Below are positions 1-9,100 of a DNA stretch of 64,000 bases, in pieces (the stretch's first letter is position 1; each line of letters begins with the position of its first letter). The translations under genes and the position numbers were made by a program. Source of the DNA: Persea americana (Eukaryota > Streptophyta > Magnoliopsida > Laurales > Lauraceae). The notes under the pieces were generated by a model, which had not been told where the DNA came from, did not search any database, and was given only the letters and a program-made list of their open reading frames with translations. The DNA is taken from assembly GCA_029852735.1 (NCBI GenBank), contig CM056811.1, positions 40,632,853-40,696,852 of the forward strand. The letters are read 5' to 3'.

Positions 1-262
1 AAACACATTTTATGATATTTTGTGGCACGTTTCGCTTCCAAATGTGTTTCAAGCGATTGTGTGGTAAGGAACGCCTTGCAAGGGCTTCAATGTCATTTAA
101 GACCGAGACCCGTGTGTCGGGCCGTTCGTTCGTGATTTGAGGCGGATCGGTGAAGATGGACGGTGTAATTCTCATTTCACACAAGTCATTGTTTGGATAC
201 GCACTCTGCAGAGACCTTCGATATACTTTTCTTTAACACGGTTTTTGGGAAAAGTTGGGCTT

Positions 263-286
263 AAGAGCTGATCCCAAGAGACTCTT
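263..286. other. Inverted repeat in sub-block a (AAGAG / CTCTT)
   Basis: Five-base arms AAGAG (263-267) and CTCTT (282-286) flank 14 bases. The arms begin 6 and 25 bases after the GGGCTT motif, the same places as the longer inverted repeat in sub-block d. A nested AAGAG-A-CTCTT hairpin shares the right arm. Present in every copy. Short dyads are common in satellites; a structural role is inference. Confidence 0.45.
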
Positions 287-458
287 CGACGTTTCAACCG
301 ACAATTTAATCTTGTGCAATCAATAGCCCGTAATTGCATAAAAGCGCATGCCGGACGAGTCTATGTCATTTCAGGGTTTTAGGCTCTAGTCCTTTGCTTC
401 GAAATGCTTTTACCACAATTCATGACGAAATACACACGCCAAGATAGTCTGAGATACT

Positions 459-475
459 TTTCGCTTTAAAAGGGG
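459..475 (+). other. CENP-B-box-like 17-mer, site 1 (one core mismatch), every copy
   Basis: The 17-mer TTTCGCTTTAAAAGGGG fits the published CENP-B box core NTTCGNNNNANNCGGGN at eight of nine fixed positions; the mismatch is A for C at 471. It lies across the anchor of sub-block c and recurs in every copy at +1064. In mammals CENP-B binds this box in centromeric satellite. Whether this genome has a CENP-B-like protein is unknown. A nine-position core with one mismatch is expected about 0.2 times by chance in both strands of a 1064-bp unit, so a single hit would mean little. There are two, but they sit in related sub-blocks and are not independent. Confidence 0.3.
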
Positions 476-674
476 TATCAGGGGATTCATGGGTGTGAAA
501 TGCATTGCATTGGCTTCAGGGATGCATAGGTCTGAAACTCGTGCTTCGGAGAGTTCCTAATCCATTTTACAATGAAGCCACGTTCTAGGTGGGTGTATGA
601 AGAGAATGGCTCCAAAGGGCGCTTCACGAACTCCGCGGCTGAAAGAAGTGCTCTCGGAAGTTCTGAGGATCCGT

Positions 675-691
675 TCTCGTTTAAGACGGGA
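675..691 (+). other. CENP-B-box-like 17-mer, site 2 (one core mismatch), every copy
   Basis: TCTCGTTTAAGACGGGA matches NTTCGNNNNANNCGGGN except that the first fixed T (676) is C. It has the same strand and register relative to the sub-block d anchor as site 1 has relative to c, 216 bp downstream. None of the recurrent variant sites falls inside it, although 663 and 698 are close on either side. Anchors of the other sub-blocks do not keep the motif. Protein binding is not shown by the sequence. Confidence 0.3.
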
Positions 692-864
692 CTCGGGGAA
701 ATCCGGGCTTGAGAACTAATCCCGTGGGGTTCTCAGCCGTTTCCGAATGAAACGGTTTGATTGAGATTTTATTCGGCTCTAGGAAAGTGTTGGTTGTACA
801 CCTTCCTCGACGCAAATCGCGGTTGAACGACGAGCTCTGAAAAACAATGTGATGGCTCTTTTTA
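679..864 (+). repeat. Sub-block d of the unit (unpaired monomer)
   Basis: This 186-bp sub-block opens with GTTTAAGACGGG and then a GGGCTTGAGAAC stretch (705) that resembles the equivalent parts of sub-block a (257) and sub-block e (891). It has no partner in the second half of the unit: the first half runs a-b-c-d and the second e-f-g. Loss of a d-like monomer, or its insertion, would explain why the unit splits into 634 + 430 bp instead of two equal halves. That history is inference; the similarity of the first 40 or so bases is visible directly. Confidence 0.65.
710..735. other. Inverted repeat in sub-block d (TGAGAAC / GTTCTCA)
   Basis: Perfect seven-base arms at 710-716 and 729-735 flank a 12-base loop that contains CCC-GT-GGG. 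Compared with the equivalent site in sub-block a, two arm pairs differ on both sides so that pairing is kept: A-T against G-C for the pair six and 29 bases from GGGCTT, and G-C against A-T for the pair ten and 25 bases from it. Sub-block e has lost most of the pairing. Recurs in every copy; coordinates are for copy 1. Confidence 0.5.
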
Positions 865-1294
865 CTTTAAAATGCGTTTCCGGCAAATTAGGGCTTAGGA
901 ACCAATCTCGTGGGACTCAGTCTCGTTTCCTTCTGAAAACCCTATCTAGTGCAATCAATAGCCGGAATTTGGATAAGAACACGGATTGGATGACTCTGGG
1001 GCGTTTCGGGGCGTAACAATTTGTCTCTTGCTTTGCGATGCGTTTGAGACGATTCTTGGCCGACAAACACATTTTATGATATTTTGTGGCACGTTTCGCT
1101 TCCAAATGTGTTTCAAGCGATTGTGTGGTAAGGAACGCCTTGCAAGGGCTTCAATGTCATTTAAGACCGAGACCCGTGTTTCGGGCCGTTCGTTCGTGAT
1201 TTGAGGCGGATCGGTGAAGATGGACGTTGTAATTCTCATTTCACACAAGTCATTGTTTGGATACGCACTCTGCAGAGACCTTCGATATACTTTT
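865..1294 (+). repeat. Sub-blocks e, f, g of the unit (second half of an ancient internal duplication)
   Basis: Anchors lie at 865 (e, 166 bp), 1031 (f, 67 bp) and about 1098 (g, 197 bp; this crosses into copy 2, equivalent to 34-230 of copy 1). Spacings of 166 and 67 bp repeat exactly those of a and b, which supports common descent of the two runs. Sub-block g is 18 bp shorter than its partner c. The region holds the variable markers 907, 923, 1037, 12, 32, 116, 163 and 191, so it is one of the more variable parts of the unit. Confidence 0.75.
937..944 (+). other. Telobox-like AAACCCTA, every copy
   Basis: The octamer AAACCCTA occurs at 937-944. An AAAACCCT match lies on the minus strand at about 373-380, and 886-900 reads like a degenerate telomere repeat (TTAGGG then TTAGG). 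Telobox elements of this form are known from plant promoters and Polycomb target sites, and AAACCCT is the plant telomere repeat. Here they are only isolated matches in a repeat and give at most a weak hint of plant origin. Confidence 0.25.
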
Positions 1295-3192
1295 CTTTAA
1301 CACGGTTTTTGGGAAAAGTTGGGCTTAAGAGCTGATCCCAAGAGACTCTTCGACGTTTCAACCGACAATTGAATCTTGTGCAATCAATAGCCCGTAATTG
1401 CATAAAAGCGCATGCCGGACGAGTCTATGTCATTTCAGGGTTTTAGGCTCTAGTCCTTTGCTTCGAAATGCTTTTACCACAATTCATGACGAAATACACA
1501 CGCCAAGATAGTCTGAGATACTTTTCGCTTTAAAAGGGGTATCAGGGGATTCATGGGTGTGAAATGCATTGCATTGGCTTCAGGGATGCATAGGTCTGAA
1601 ACTCGTGCTTCGGACAGTTCCTAATCCATTTTACAATGAAGCCACGTTCTAGGTGGGTGTATGAAGAGAATGGCTCCAAAGGGCGCTTCACGAACTCCGC
1701 GGCTGAAAGAAGTGCTCTCGGAAGTTCTGAGGATCCGTTCTCGTTTAAGACGGGACTCGGGGAAATCCGGGCTTGAGAACTAATCCCGTGGGGTTCTCAG
1801 CCGTTTCCGAATGAAACGGTTTGATTGAGATTTTATGCGGCTCTAGGAAAGTGTTGGTTGTACACCTTCCTCGACGCAAATCGCGGTTGAACGACGAGCT
1901 CTGAAAAACAATGTGATGGCTCTTTTTACTTTAAAATGCGTTTCCGGCAAATTAGGGCTTAGGAACCAATCTCGTGGGACTCAGTCTCGTTTCCTTCTGA
2001 AAACCCTATCTAGTGCAATCAATAGCCGGAATTTGGATAAGAACACGGATTGGATGACTCTGGGGCGTTTCGGGGCGTAACAATTTGTCTCTTGCTTTGC
2101 GATGCGTTTGATACGATTCTTGGCCGACAAACACATTTTATGATATTTTGTGGCACGTTTCGCTTCCAAATGTGTTTCAAGCGATTGTGTGGTAAGGAAC
2201 GCCTTGCAAGGGCTTCAATGTCATTTAAGACCGAGACCCGTGTTTCGGGCCGTTCGTTCGTGATTTGAGGCGGATCGGTGAAGATGGACGTTGTAATTCT
2301 CATTTCACACAAGTCATTGTTTGGATACGCACTCTGCAGAGACCTTCGATATACTTTTCTTTAACACGGTTTTTGGGAAAAGTTGGGCTTAAGAGCTGAT
2401 CCCAAGAGACTCTTCGACGTTTCAACCGACAATTGAATCTTGTGCAATCAATAGCCCGTAATTGCATAAAAGCGCATGCCGGACGAGTCTATGTCATTTC
2501 AGGGTTTTAGGCTCTAGTCCTTTGCTTCGAAATGCTTTTACCACAATTCATGACGAAATACACACGCCAAGATAGTCTGAGATACTTTTCGCTTTAAAAG
2601 GGGTATCAGGGGATTCATGGGTGTGAAATGCATTGCATTGGCTTCAGGGATGCATAGGTCTGAAACTCGTGCTTCGGACAGTTCCTAATCCATTTTACAA
2701 TGAAGCCACGTTCTAGGTGGGTGTATGAAGAGAATGGCTCCAAAGGGCGCTTCACGAACTCCGCGGCTGAAAGAAGTGCTCTCGGAAGTTCTGAGGATCC
2801 GTTCTCGTTTAAGACGGGACTCGGGGAAATCCGGGCTTGAGAACTAATCCCATGGGGTTCTCAGCCGTTTCCGAATGAAACGGTTTGATTGAGATTTTAT
2901 GCGGCTCTAGGAAAGTGTTGGTTGTACACCTTCCTCGACGCAAATCGCGGTTGAACGACGAGCTCTGAAAAACAATGTGATGGCTCTTTTTACTTTAAAA
3001 TGCGTTTCCGGCAAATTAGGGCTTAGGAACCAATCTCGTGGGACTCAGTCCCGTTTCCTTCTGAAAACCCTATCTAGTGCAATCAATAGCCGGAATTTGG
3101 ATAAGAACACGGATTGGATGACTCTGGGGCGTTTCGGGGCGTAACAATTTGTCTCTTGCTTTGCGATGCGTTTGATACGATTCTTGGCCGAC

Positions 3193-6100
3193 AAACACAT
3201 TTTATGATATTTTGTGGCACGTTTCGCTTCCAAATGTGTTTCAAGCGATTGTGTGGTAAGGAACGCCTTGCAAGGGCTTCAATGTCATTTAAGACCGAGA
3301 CCCGTGTTTCGGGCCGTTCGTTCGTGATTTGAGGCGGATCGGTGAAGATGGACGTTGTAATTCTCATTTCACACAAGTCATTGTTTGGATACGCACTCTG
3401 CAGAGACCTTCGATATACTTTTCTTTAACACGGTTTTTGGGAAAAGTTGGGCTTAAGAGCTGATCCCAAGAGACTCTTCGACGTTTCAACCGACAATTGA
3501 ATCTTGTGCAATCAATAGCCCGTAATTGCATAAAAGCGCATGCCGGACGAGTCTATGTCATTTCAGGGTTTTAGGCTCTAGTCCTTTGCTTCGAAATGCT
3601 TTTACCACAATTCATGACGAAATACACACGCCAAGATAGTCTGAGATACTTTTCGCTTTAAAAGGGGTATCAGGGGATTCATGGGTGTGAAATGCATTGC
3701 ATTGGCTTCAGGGATGCATAGGTCTGAAACTCGTGCTTCGGACAGTTCCTAATCCATTTTACAATGAAGCCACGTTCTAGGTGGGTGTATGAAGAGAATG
3801 GCTCCAAAGGGCGCTTCACGAACTCCGCGGCTGAAAGAAGTGCTCTCGGAAGTTCTGAGGATCCGTTCTCGTTTAAGACGGGACTCGGGGAAATCCGGGC
3901 TTGAGAACTAATCCCGTGGGGTTCTCAGCCGTTTCCGAATGAAACGGTTTGATTGAGATTTTATGCGGCTCTAGGAAAGTGTTAGTTGTACACCTTCCTC
4001 GACGCAAATCGCGGTTGAACGACGAGCTCTGAAAAACAATGTGATGGCTCTTTTTACTTTAAAATGCGTTTCCGGCAAATTAGGGCTTAGGAACCAATCT
4101 CGTGGGACTCAGTCCCGTTTCCTTCTGAAAACCCTATCTAGTGCAATCAATAGCCGGAATTTGGATAAGAACACGGATTGGATGACTCTGGGGCGTTTCG
4201 GGGCGTAACAATTTGTCTCTTGCTTTGCGATGCGTTTGATACGATTCTTGGCCGACAAACACATTTTATGATATTTTGTGGCACGTTTCGCTTCCAAATG
4301 TGTTTCAAGCGATTGTGTGGTAAGGAACGCCTTGCAAGGGCTTCAATGTCATTTAAGACCGAGACCCGTGTTTCGGGCCGTTCGTTCGTGATTTGAGGCG
4401 GATCGGTGAAGATGGACGTTGTAATTCTCATTTCACACAAGTCATTGTTTGGATACGCACTCTGCAGAGACCTTCGATATACTTTTCTTTAACACGGTTT
4501 TTGGGAAAAGTTGGGCTTAAGAGCTGATCCCAAGAGACTCTTCGACGTTTCAACCGACAATTGAATCTTGTGCAATCAATAGCCCGTAATTGCATAAAAG
4601 CGCATGCCGGACGAGTCTATGTCATTTCAGGGTTTTAGGCTCTAGTCCTTTGCTTCGAAATGCTTTTACCACAATTCATGACGAAATACACACGCCAAGA
4701 TAGTCTGAGATACTTTTCGCTTTAAAAGGGGTATCAGGGGATTCATGGGTGTGAAATGCATTGCATTGGCTTCAGGGATGCATAGGTCTGAAACTCGTGC
4801 TTCGGACAGTTCCTAATGCATTTTACAATGAAGCCACGTTCTAGGTGGGTGTATGAAGAGAATGGCTCCAAAGGGCGCTTCACGAACTCCGCGGCTGAAA
4901 GAAGTGCTCTCGGAAGTTCTGAGGATCCGTTCTCGTTTAAGACGGGACTCGGGGAAATCCGGGCTTGAGAACTAATCCCGTGGGGTTCTCAGCCGTTTCC
5001 GAATGAAACGGTTTGATTGAGATTTTATGCGGCTCTAGGAAAGTGTTGGTTGTACACCTTCCTCGACGCAAATCGCGGTTGAACGACGAGCTCTGAAAAA
5101 CAATGTGATGGCTCTTTTTACTTTAAAATGCGTTTCCGGCAAATTAGGGCTTAGGAACCAATCTCGTGGGACTCAGTCTCGTTTCCTTCTGAAAACCCTA
5201 TCTAGTGCAATCAATAGCCGGAATTTGGATAAGAACACGGATTGGATGACTCTGGGGCGTTTCGGGGCGTAACAATTTGTCTCTTGCTTTGCGATGCGTT
5301 TGATACGATTCTTGGCCGACAAACACATTTTATGATATTTTGTGGCACGTTTCGCTTCCAAATGTGTTTCAAGCGATTGTGTGGTAAGGAACGCCTTGCA
5401 AGGGCTTCAATGTCATTTAAGACCGAGACCCGTGTTTCGGGCCGTTCGTTCGTGATTTGAGGCGGATCGGTGAAGATGGACGGTGTAATTCTCATTTCAC
5501 ACAAGTCATTGTTTGGATACGCACTCTGCAGAGACCTTCGATATACTTTTCTTTAACACGGTTTTTGGGAAAAGTTGGGCTTAAGAGCTGATCCCAAGAG
5601 ACTCTTCGACGTTTCAACCGACAATTGAATCTTGTGCAATCAATAGCCCGTAATTGCATAAAAGCGCATGCCGGACGAGTCTATGTCATTTCAGGGTTTT
5701 AGGCTCTAGTCCTTTGCTTCGAAATGCTTTTACCACAATTCATGACGAAATACACACGCCAAGATAGTCTGAGATACTTTTCGCTTTAAAAGGGGTATCA
5801 GGGGATTCATGGGTGTGAAATGCATTGCATTGGCTTCAGGGATGCATAGGTCTGAAACTCGTGCTTCGGACAGTTCCTAATCCATTTTACAATGAAGCCA
5901 CGTTCTAGGTGGGTGTATGAAGAGAATGGCTCCAAAGGGCGCTTCACGAACTCCGCGGCTGAAAGAAGTGCTCTCGGAAGTTCTGAGGATCCGTTCTCGT
6001 TTAAGACGGGACTCGGGGAAATCCGGGCTTGAGAACTAATCCCGTGGGGTTCTCAGCCGTTTCCGAATGAAACGGTTTGATTGAGATTTTATGCGGCTCT

Positions 6101-9100
6101 AGGAAAGTGTTGGTTGTACACCTTCCTCGACGCAAATCGCGGTTGAACGACGAGCTCTGAAAAACAATGTGATGGCTCTTTTTACTTTAAAATGCGTTTC
6201 CGGCAAATTAGGGCTTAGGAACCAATCTCGTGGGACTCAGTCCCGTTTCCTTCTGAAAACCCTATCTAGTGCAATCAATAGCCGGAATTTGGATAAGAAC
6301 ACGGATTGGATGACTCTGGGGCGTTTCGGGGCGTAACAATTTGTCTCTTGCTTTGCGATGCGTTTGATACGATTCTTGGCCGACAAACACATTTTTTGAT
6401 ATTTTGTGGCACGTTTCGCTTCCAAATGTGTTTCAAGCGATTGTGTGGTAAGGAACGCCTTGCAAGGGCTTCAATGTCATTTAAGACCGAGACCCGTGTT
6501 TCGGGCCGTTCGTTCGTGATTTGAGGCGGATCGGTGAAGATGGACGTTGTAATTCTCATTTCACACAAGTCATTGTTTGGATACGCACTCTGCAGAGACC
6601 TTCGATATACTTTTCTTTAACACGGTTTTTGGGAAAAGTTGGGCTTAAGAGCTGATCCCAAGAGACTCTTCGACGTTTCAACCGACAATTGAATCTTGTG
6701 CAATCAATAGCCCGTAATTGCATAAAAGCGCATGCCGGACGAGTCTATGTCATTTCAGGGTTTTAGGCTCTAGTCCTTTGCTTCGAAATGCTTTTACCAC
6801 AATTCATGACGAAATACACACGCCAAGATAGTCTGAGATACTTTTCGCTTTAAAAGGGGTATCAGGGGATTCATGGGTGTGAAATGCATTGCATTGGCTT
6901 CAGGGATGCATAGGTCTGAAACTCGTGCTTCGGAGAGTTCCTAATCCATTTTACAATGAAGCCACGTTCTAGGTGGGTGTATGAAGAGAATGGCTCCAAA
7001 GGGCGCTTCACGAACTCCGCGGCTGAAAGAAGTGCTCTCGGAAGTTCTGAGGATCCGTTCTCGTTTAAGACGGGACTCGGGGAAATCCGGGCTTGAGAAC
7101 TAATCCCGTGGGGTTCTCAGCCGTTTCCGAATGAAACGGTTTGATTGAGATTTTATTCGGCTCTAGGAAAGTGTTGGTTGTACACCTTCCTCGACGCAAA
7201 TCGCGGTTGAACGACGAGCTCTGAAAAACAATGTGATGGCTCTTTTTACTTTAAAATGCGTTTCCGGCAAATTAGGGCTTAGGAACCAATGTCGTGGGAC
7301 TCAGTCCCGTTTCCTTCTGAAAACCCTATCTAGTGCAATCAATAGCCGGAATTTGGATAAGAACACGGATTGGATGACTCTGGGGCGTTTCGGGGCGTAA
7401 CAATTTGTCTCTTGCTTTGCGATGCGTTTGATACGATTCTTGGCCGACAAACACATTTTATGATATTTTGTGGCACGTTGCGCTTCCAAATGTGTTTCAA
7501 GCGATTGTGTGGTAAGGAACGCCTTGCAAGGGCTTCAATGTCATTTAAGACCGAGACCCGTGTGTCGGGCCGTTCGTTCGTGATTTGAGGCGGATCGGTG
7601 AAGATGGACGGTGTAATTCTCATTTCACACAAGTCATTGTTTGGATACGCACTCTGCAGAGACCTTCGATATACTTTTCTTTAACACGGTTTTTGGGAAA
7701 AGTTGGGCTTAAGAGCTGATCCCAAGAGACTCTTCGACGTTTCAACCGACAATTGAATCTTGTGCAATCAATAGCCCGTAATTGCATAAAAGCGCATGCC
7801 GGACGAGTCTATGTCATTTCAGGGTTTTAGGCTCTAGTCCTTTGCTTCGAAATGCTTTTACCACAATTCATGACGAAATACACACGCCAAGATAGTCTGA
7901 GATACTTTTCGCTTTAAAAGGGGTATCAGGGGATTCATGGGTGTGAAATGCATTGCATTGGCTTCAGGGATGCATAGGTCTGAAACTCGTGCTTCGGACA
8001 GTTCCTAATCCATTTTACAATGAAGCCACGTTCTAGGTGGGTGTATGAAGAGAATGGCTCCAAAGGGCGCTTCACGAACTCCGCGGCTGAAAGAAGTGCT
8101 CTCGGAAGTTCTGAGGATCCGTTCTCGTTTAAGACGGGACTCGGGGAAATCCGGGCTTGAGAACTAATCCCGTGGGGTTCTCAGCCGTTTCCGAATGAAA
8201 CGGTTTGATTGAGATTTTATGCGGCTCTAGGAAAGTGTTGGTTGTACACCTTCCTCGACGCAAATCGCGGTTGAACGACGAGCTCTGAAAAACAATGTGA
8301 TGGCTCTTTTTACTTTAAAATGCGTTTCCGGCAAATTAGGGCTTAGGAACCAATCTCGTGGGACTCAGTCTCGTTTCCTTCTGAAAACCCTATCTAGTGC
8401 AATCAATAGCCGGAATTTGGATAAGAACACGGATTGGATGACTCTGGGGCGTTTCGGGGCGTAACAATTTGTCTCTTGCTTTGCGATGCGTTTGATACGA
8501 TTCTTGGCCGACAAACACATTTTATGATATTTTGTGGCACGTTTCGCTTCCAAATGTGTTTCAAGCGATTGTGTGGTAAGGAACGCCTTGCAAGGGCTTC
8601 AATGTCATTTAAGACCGAGACCCGTGTTTCGGGCCGTTCGTTCGTGATTTGAGGCGGATCGGTGAAGATGGACGTTGTAATTCTCATTTCACACAAGTCA
8701 TTGTTTGGATACGCACTCTGCAGAGACCTTCGATATACTTTTCTTTAACACGGTTTTTGGGAAAAGTTGGGCTTAAGAGCTGATCCCAAGAGACTCTTCG
8801 ACGTTTCAACCGACAATTGAATCTTGTGCAATCAATAGCCCGTAATTGCATAAAAGCGCATGCCGGACGAGTCTATGTCATTTCAGGGTTTTAGGCTCTA
8901 GTCCTTTGCTTCGAAATGCTTTTACCACAATTCATGACGAAATACACACGCCAAGATAGTCTGAGATACTTTTCGCTTTAAAAGGGGTATCAGGGGATTC
9001 ATGGGTGTGAAATGCATTGCATTGGCTTCAGGGATGCATAGGTCTGAAACTCGTGCTTCGGACAGTTCCTAATCCATTTTACAATGAAGCCACGTTCTAG

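Larger units (their letters stand above)
231..678 (+). repeat. Sub-blocks a, b, c of the unit (first half of an ancient internal duplication)
   Basis: Three diverged sub-blocks start at CTTTAA-like anchors at 231 (a, 166 bp), 397 (b, 67 bp) and 464 (c, 215 bp). The run matches 865-1294 at an offset of 634-635 bp. Shared stretches include GTGCAATCAATAGCC (314 and 949), the frame around TTGCTT..ATGC..TTT (394 and 1028), and the GGCTTCA..GT.ATTTA/CATAGG stretch in c and in the third sub-block of the partner. Similarity is imperfect and needs gaps of one or two bases, so this duplication is much older than the array. The same arrangement recurs in each of the 60 copies; coordinates are for copy 1. 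Confidence 0.75.
1..1064 (+). repeat. Copy 1, used here as the reference 1064-bp unit
   Basis: This copy sets the numbering for all marker sites. Positions that recur as variants in two or more copies are: 12 A/T, 32 T/G, 116 T/G, 163 T/G, 191 G/T, 351 C/A, 373 A/T, 551 C/G, 562 C/G, 663 C/G, 698 G/A, 737 C/T, 773 G/T, 823 T/C, 907 C/G, 923 T/C and 1037 G/C. Copy 1 has an uncommon combination (12A, 116G, 163G, 551G, 773T, 907C, 923T) that looks like an E-type left part joined to a D-type middle. It also carries two changes not seen elsewhere, T at 307 and G at 1048. The unit holds single sites for BamHI (667), PstI (206) and SacII (633), useful landmarks for mapping. The start of the unit is arbitrary, because the window opens mid-array. 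Confidence 0.95.
1..3192 (+). repeat. Copies 1-3: irregular left edge
   Basis: Copy 1 is an E/D hybrid, copy 2 has the rare combination 163T, 562C, 923T (also seen in copy 9), and copy 3 is A-like (163T, 562C, 923C). Copy 3 alone carries G to A at 2852, which makes an NcoI site. No clean five-unit period can be set here, because the window starts inside the array and the preceding units are not visible. Confidence 0.7.

Noticed and set aside
841..900. tRNA or Pol III promoter
   Set aside because: No cloverleaf and no convincing A-box plus B-box pair was found; T-rich runs alone do not support one.
917..1105. 62-codon basic minus-strand reading frame
   Set aside because: Short, overlaps the other two frames, and its basic composition follows from the base composition. 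Markers 12 and 32 alter it between neighbouring copies.
986..1204. 72-codon plus-strand reading frame, repeated in each copy
   Set aside because: Same region as the 97-codon frame on the other strand, no recognisable domain, and amino-acid changes at the HOR markers. A chance frame in a repeat.
955..1248. 97-codon minus-strand reading frame, repeated in nearly every copy
   Set aside because: It overlaps two other short frames on both strands, spans unrelated sub-blocks, and is kept only because the DNA is homogenised. Variants between copies change amino acids freely and copy 22 loses it, with no sign of coding constraint.
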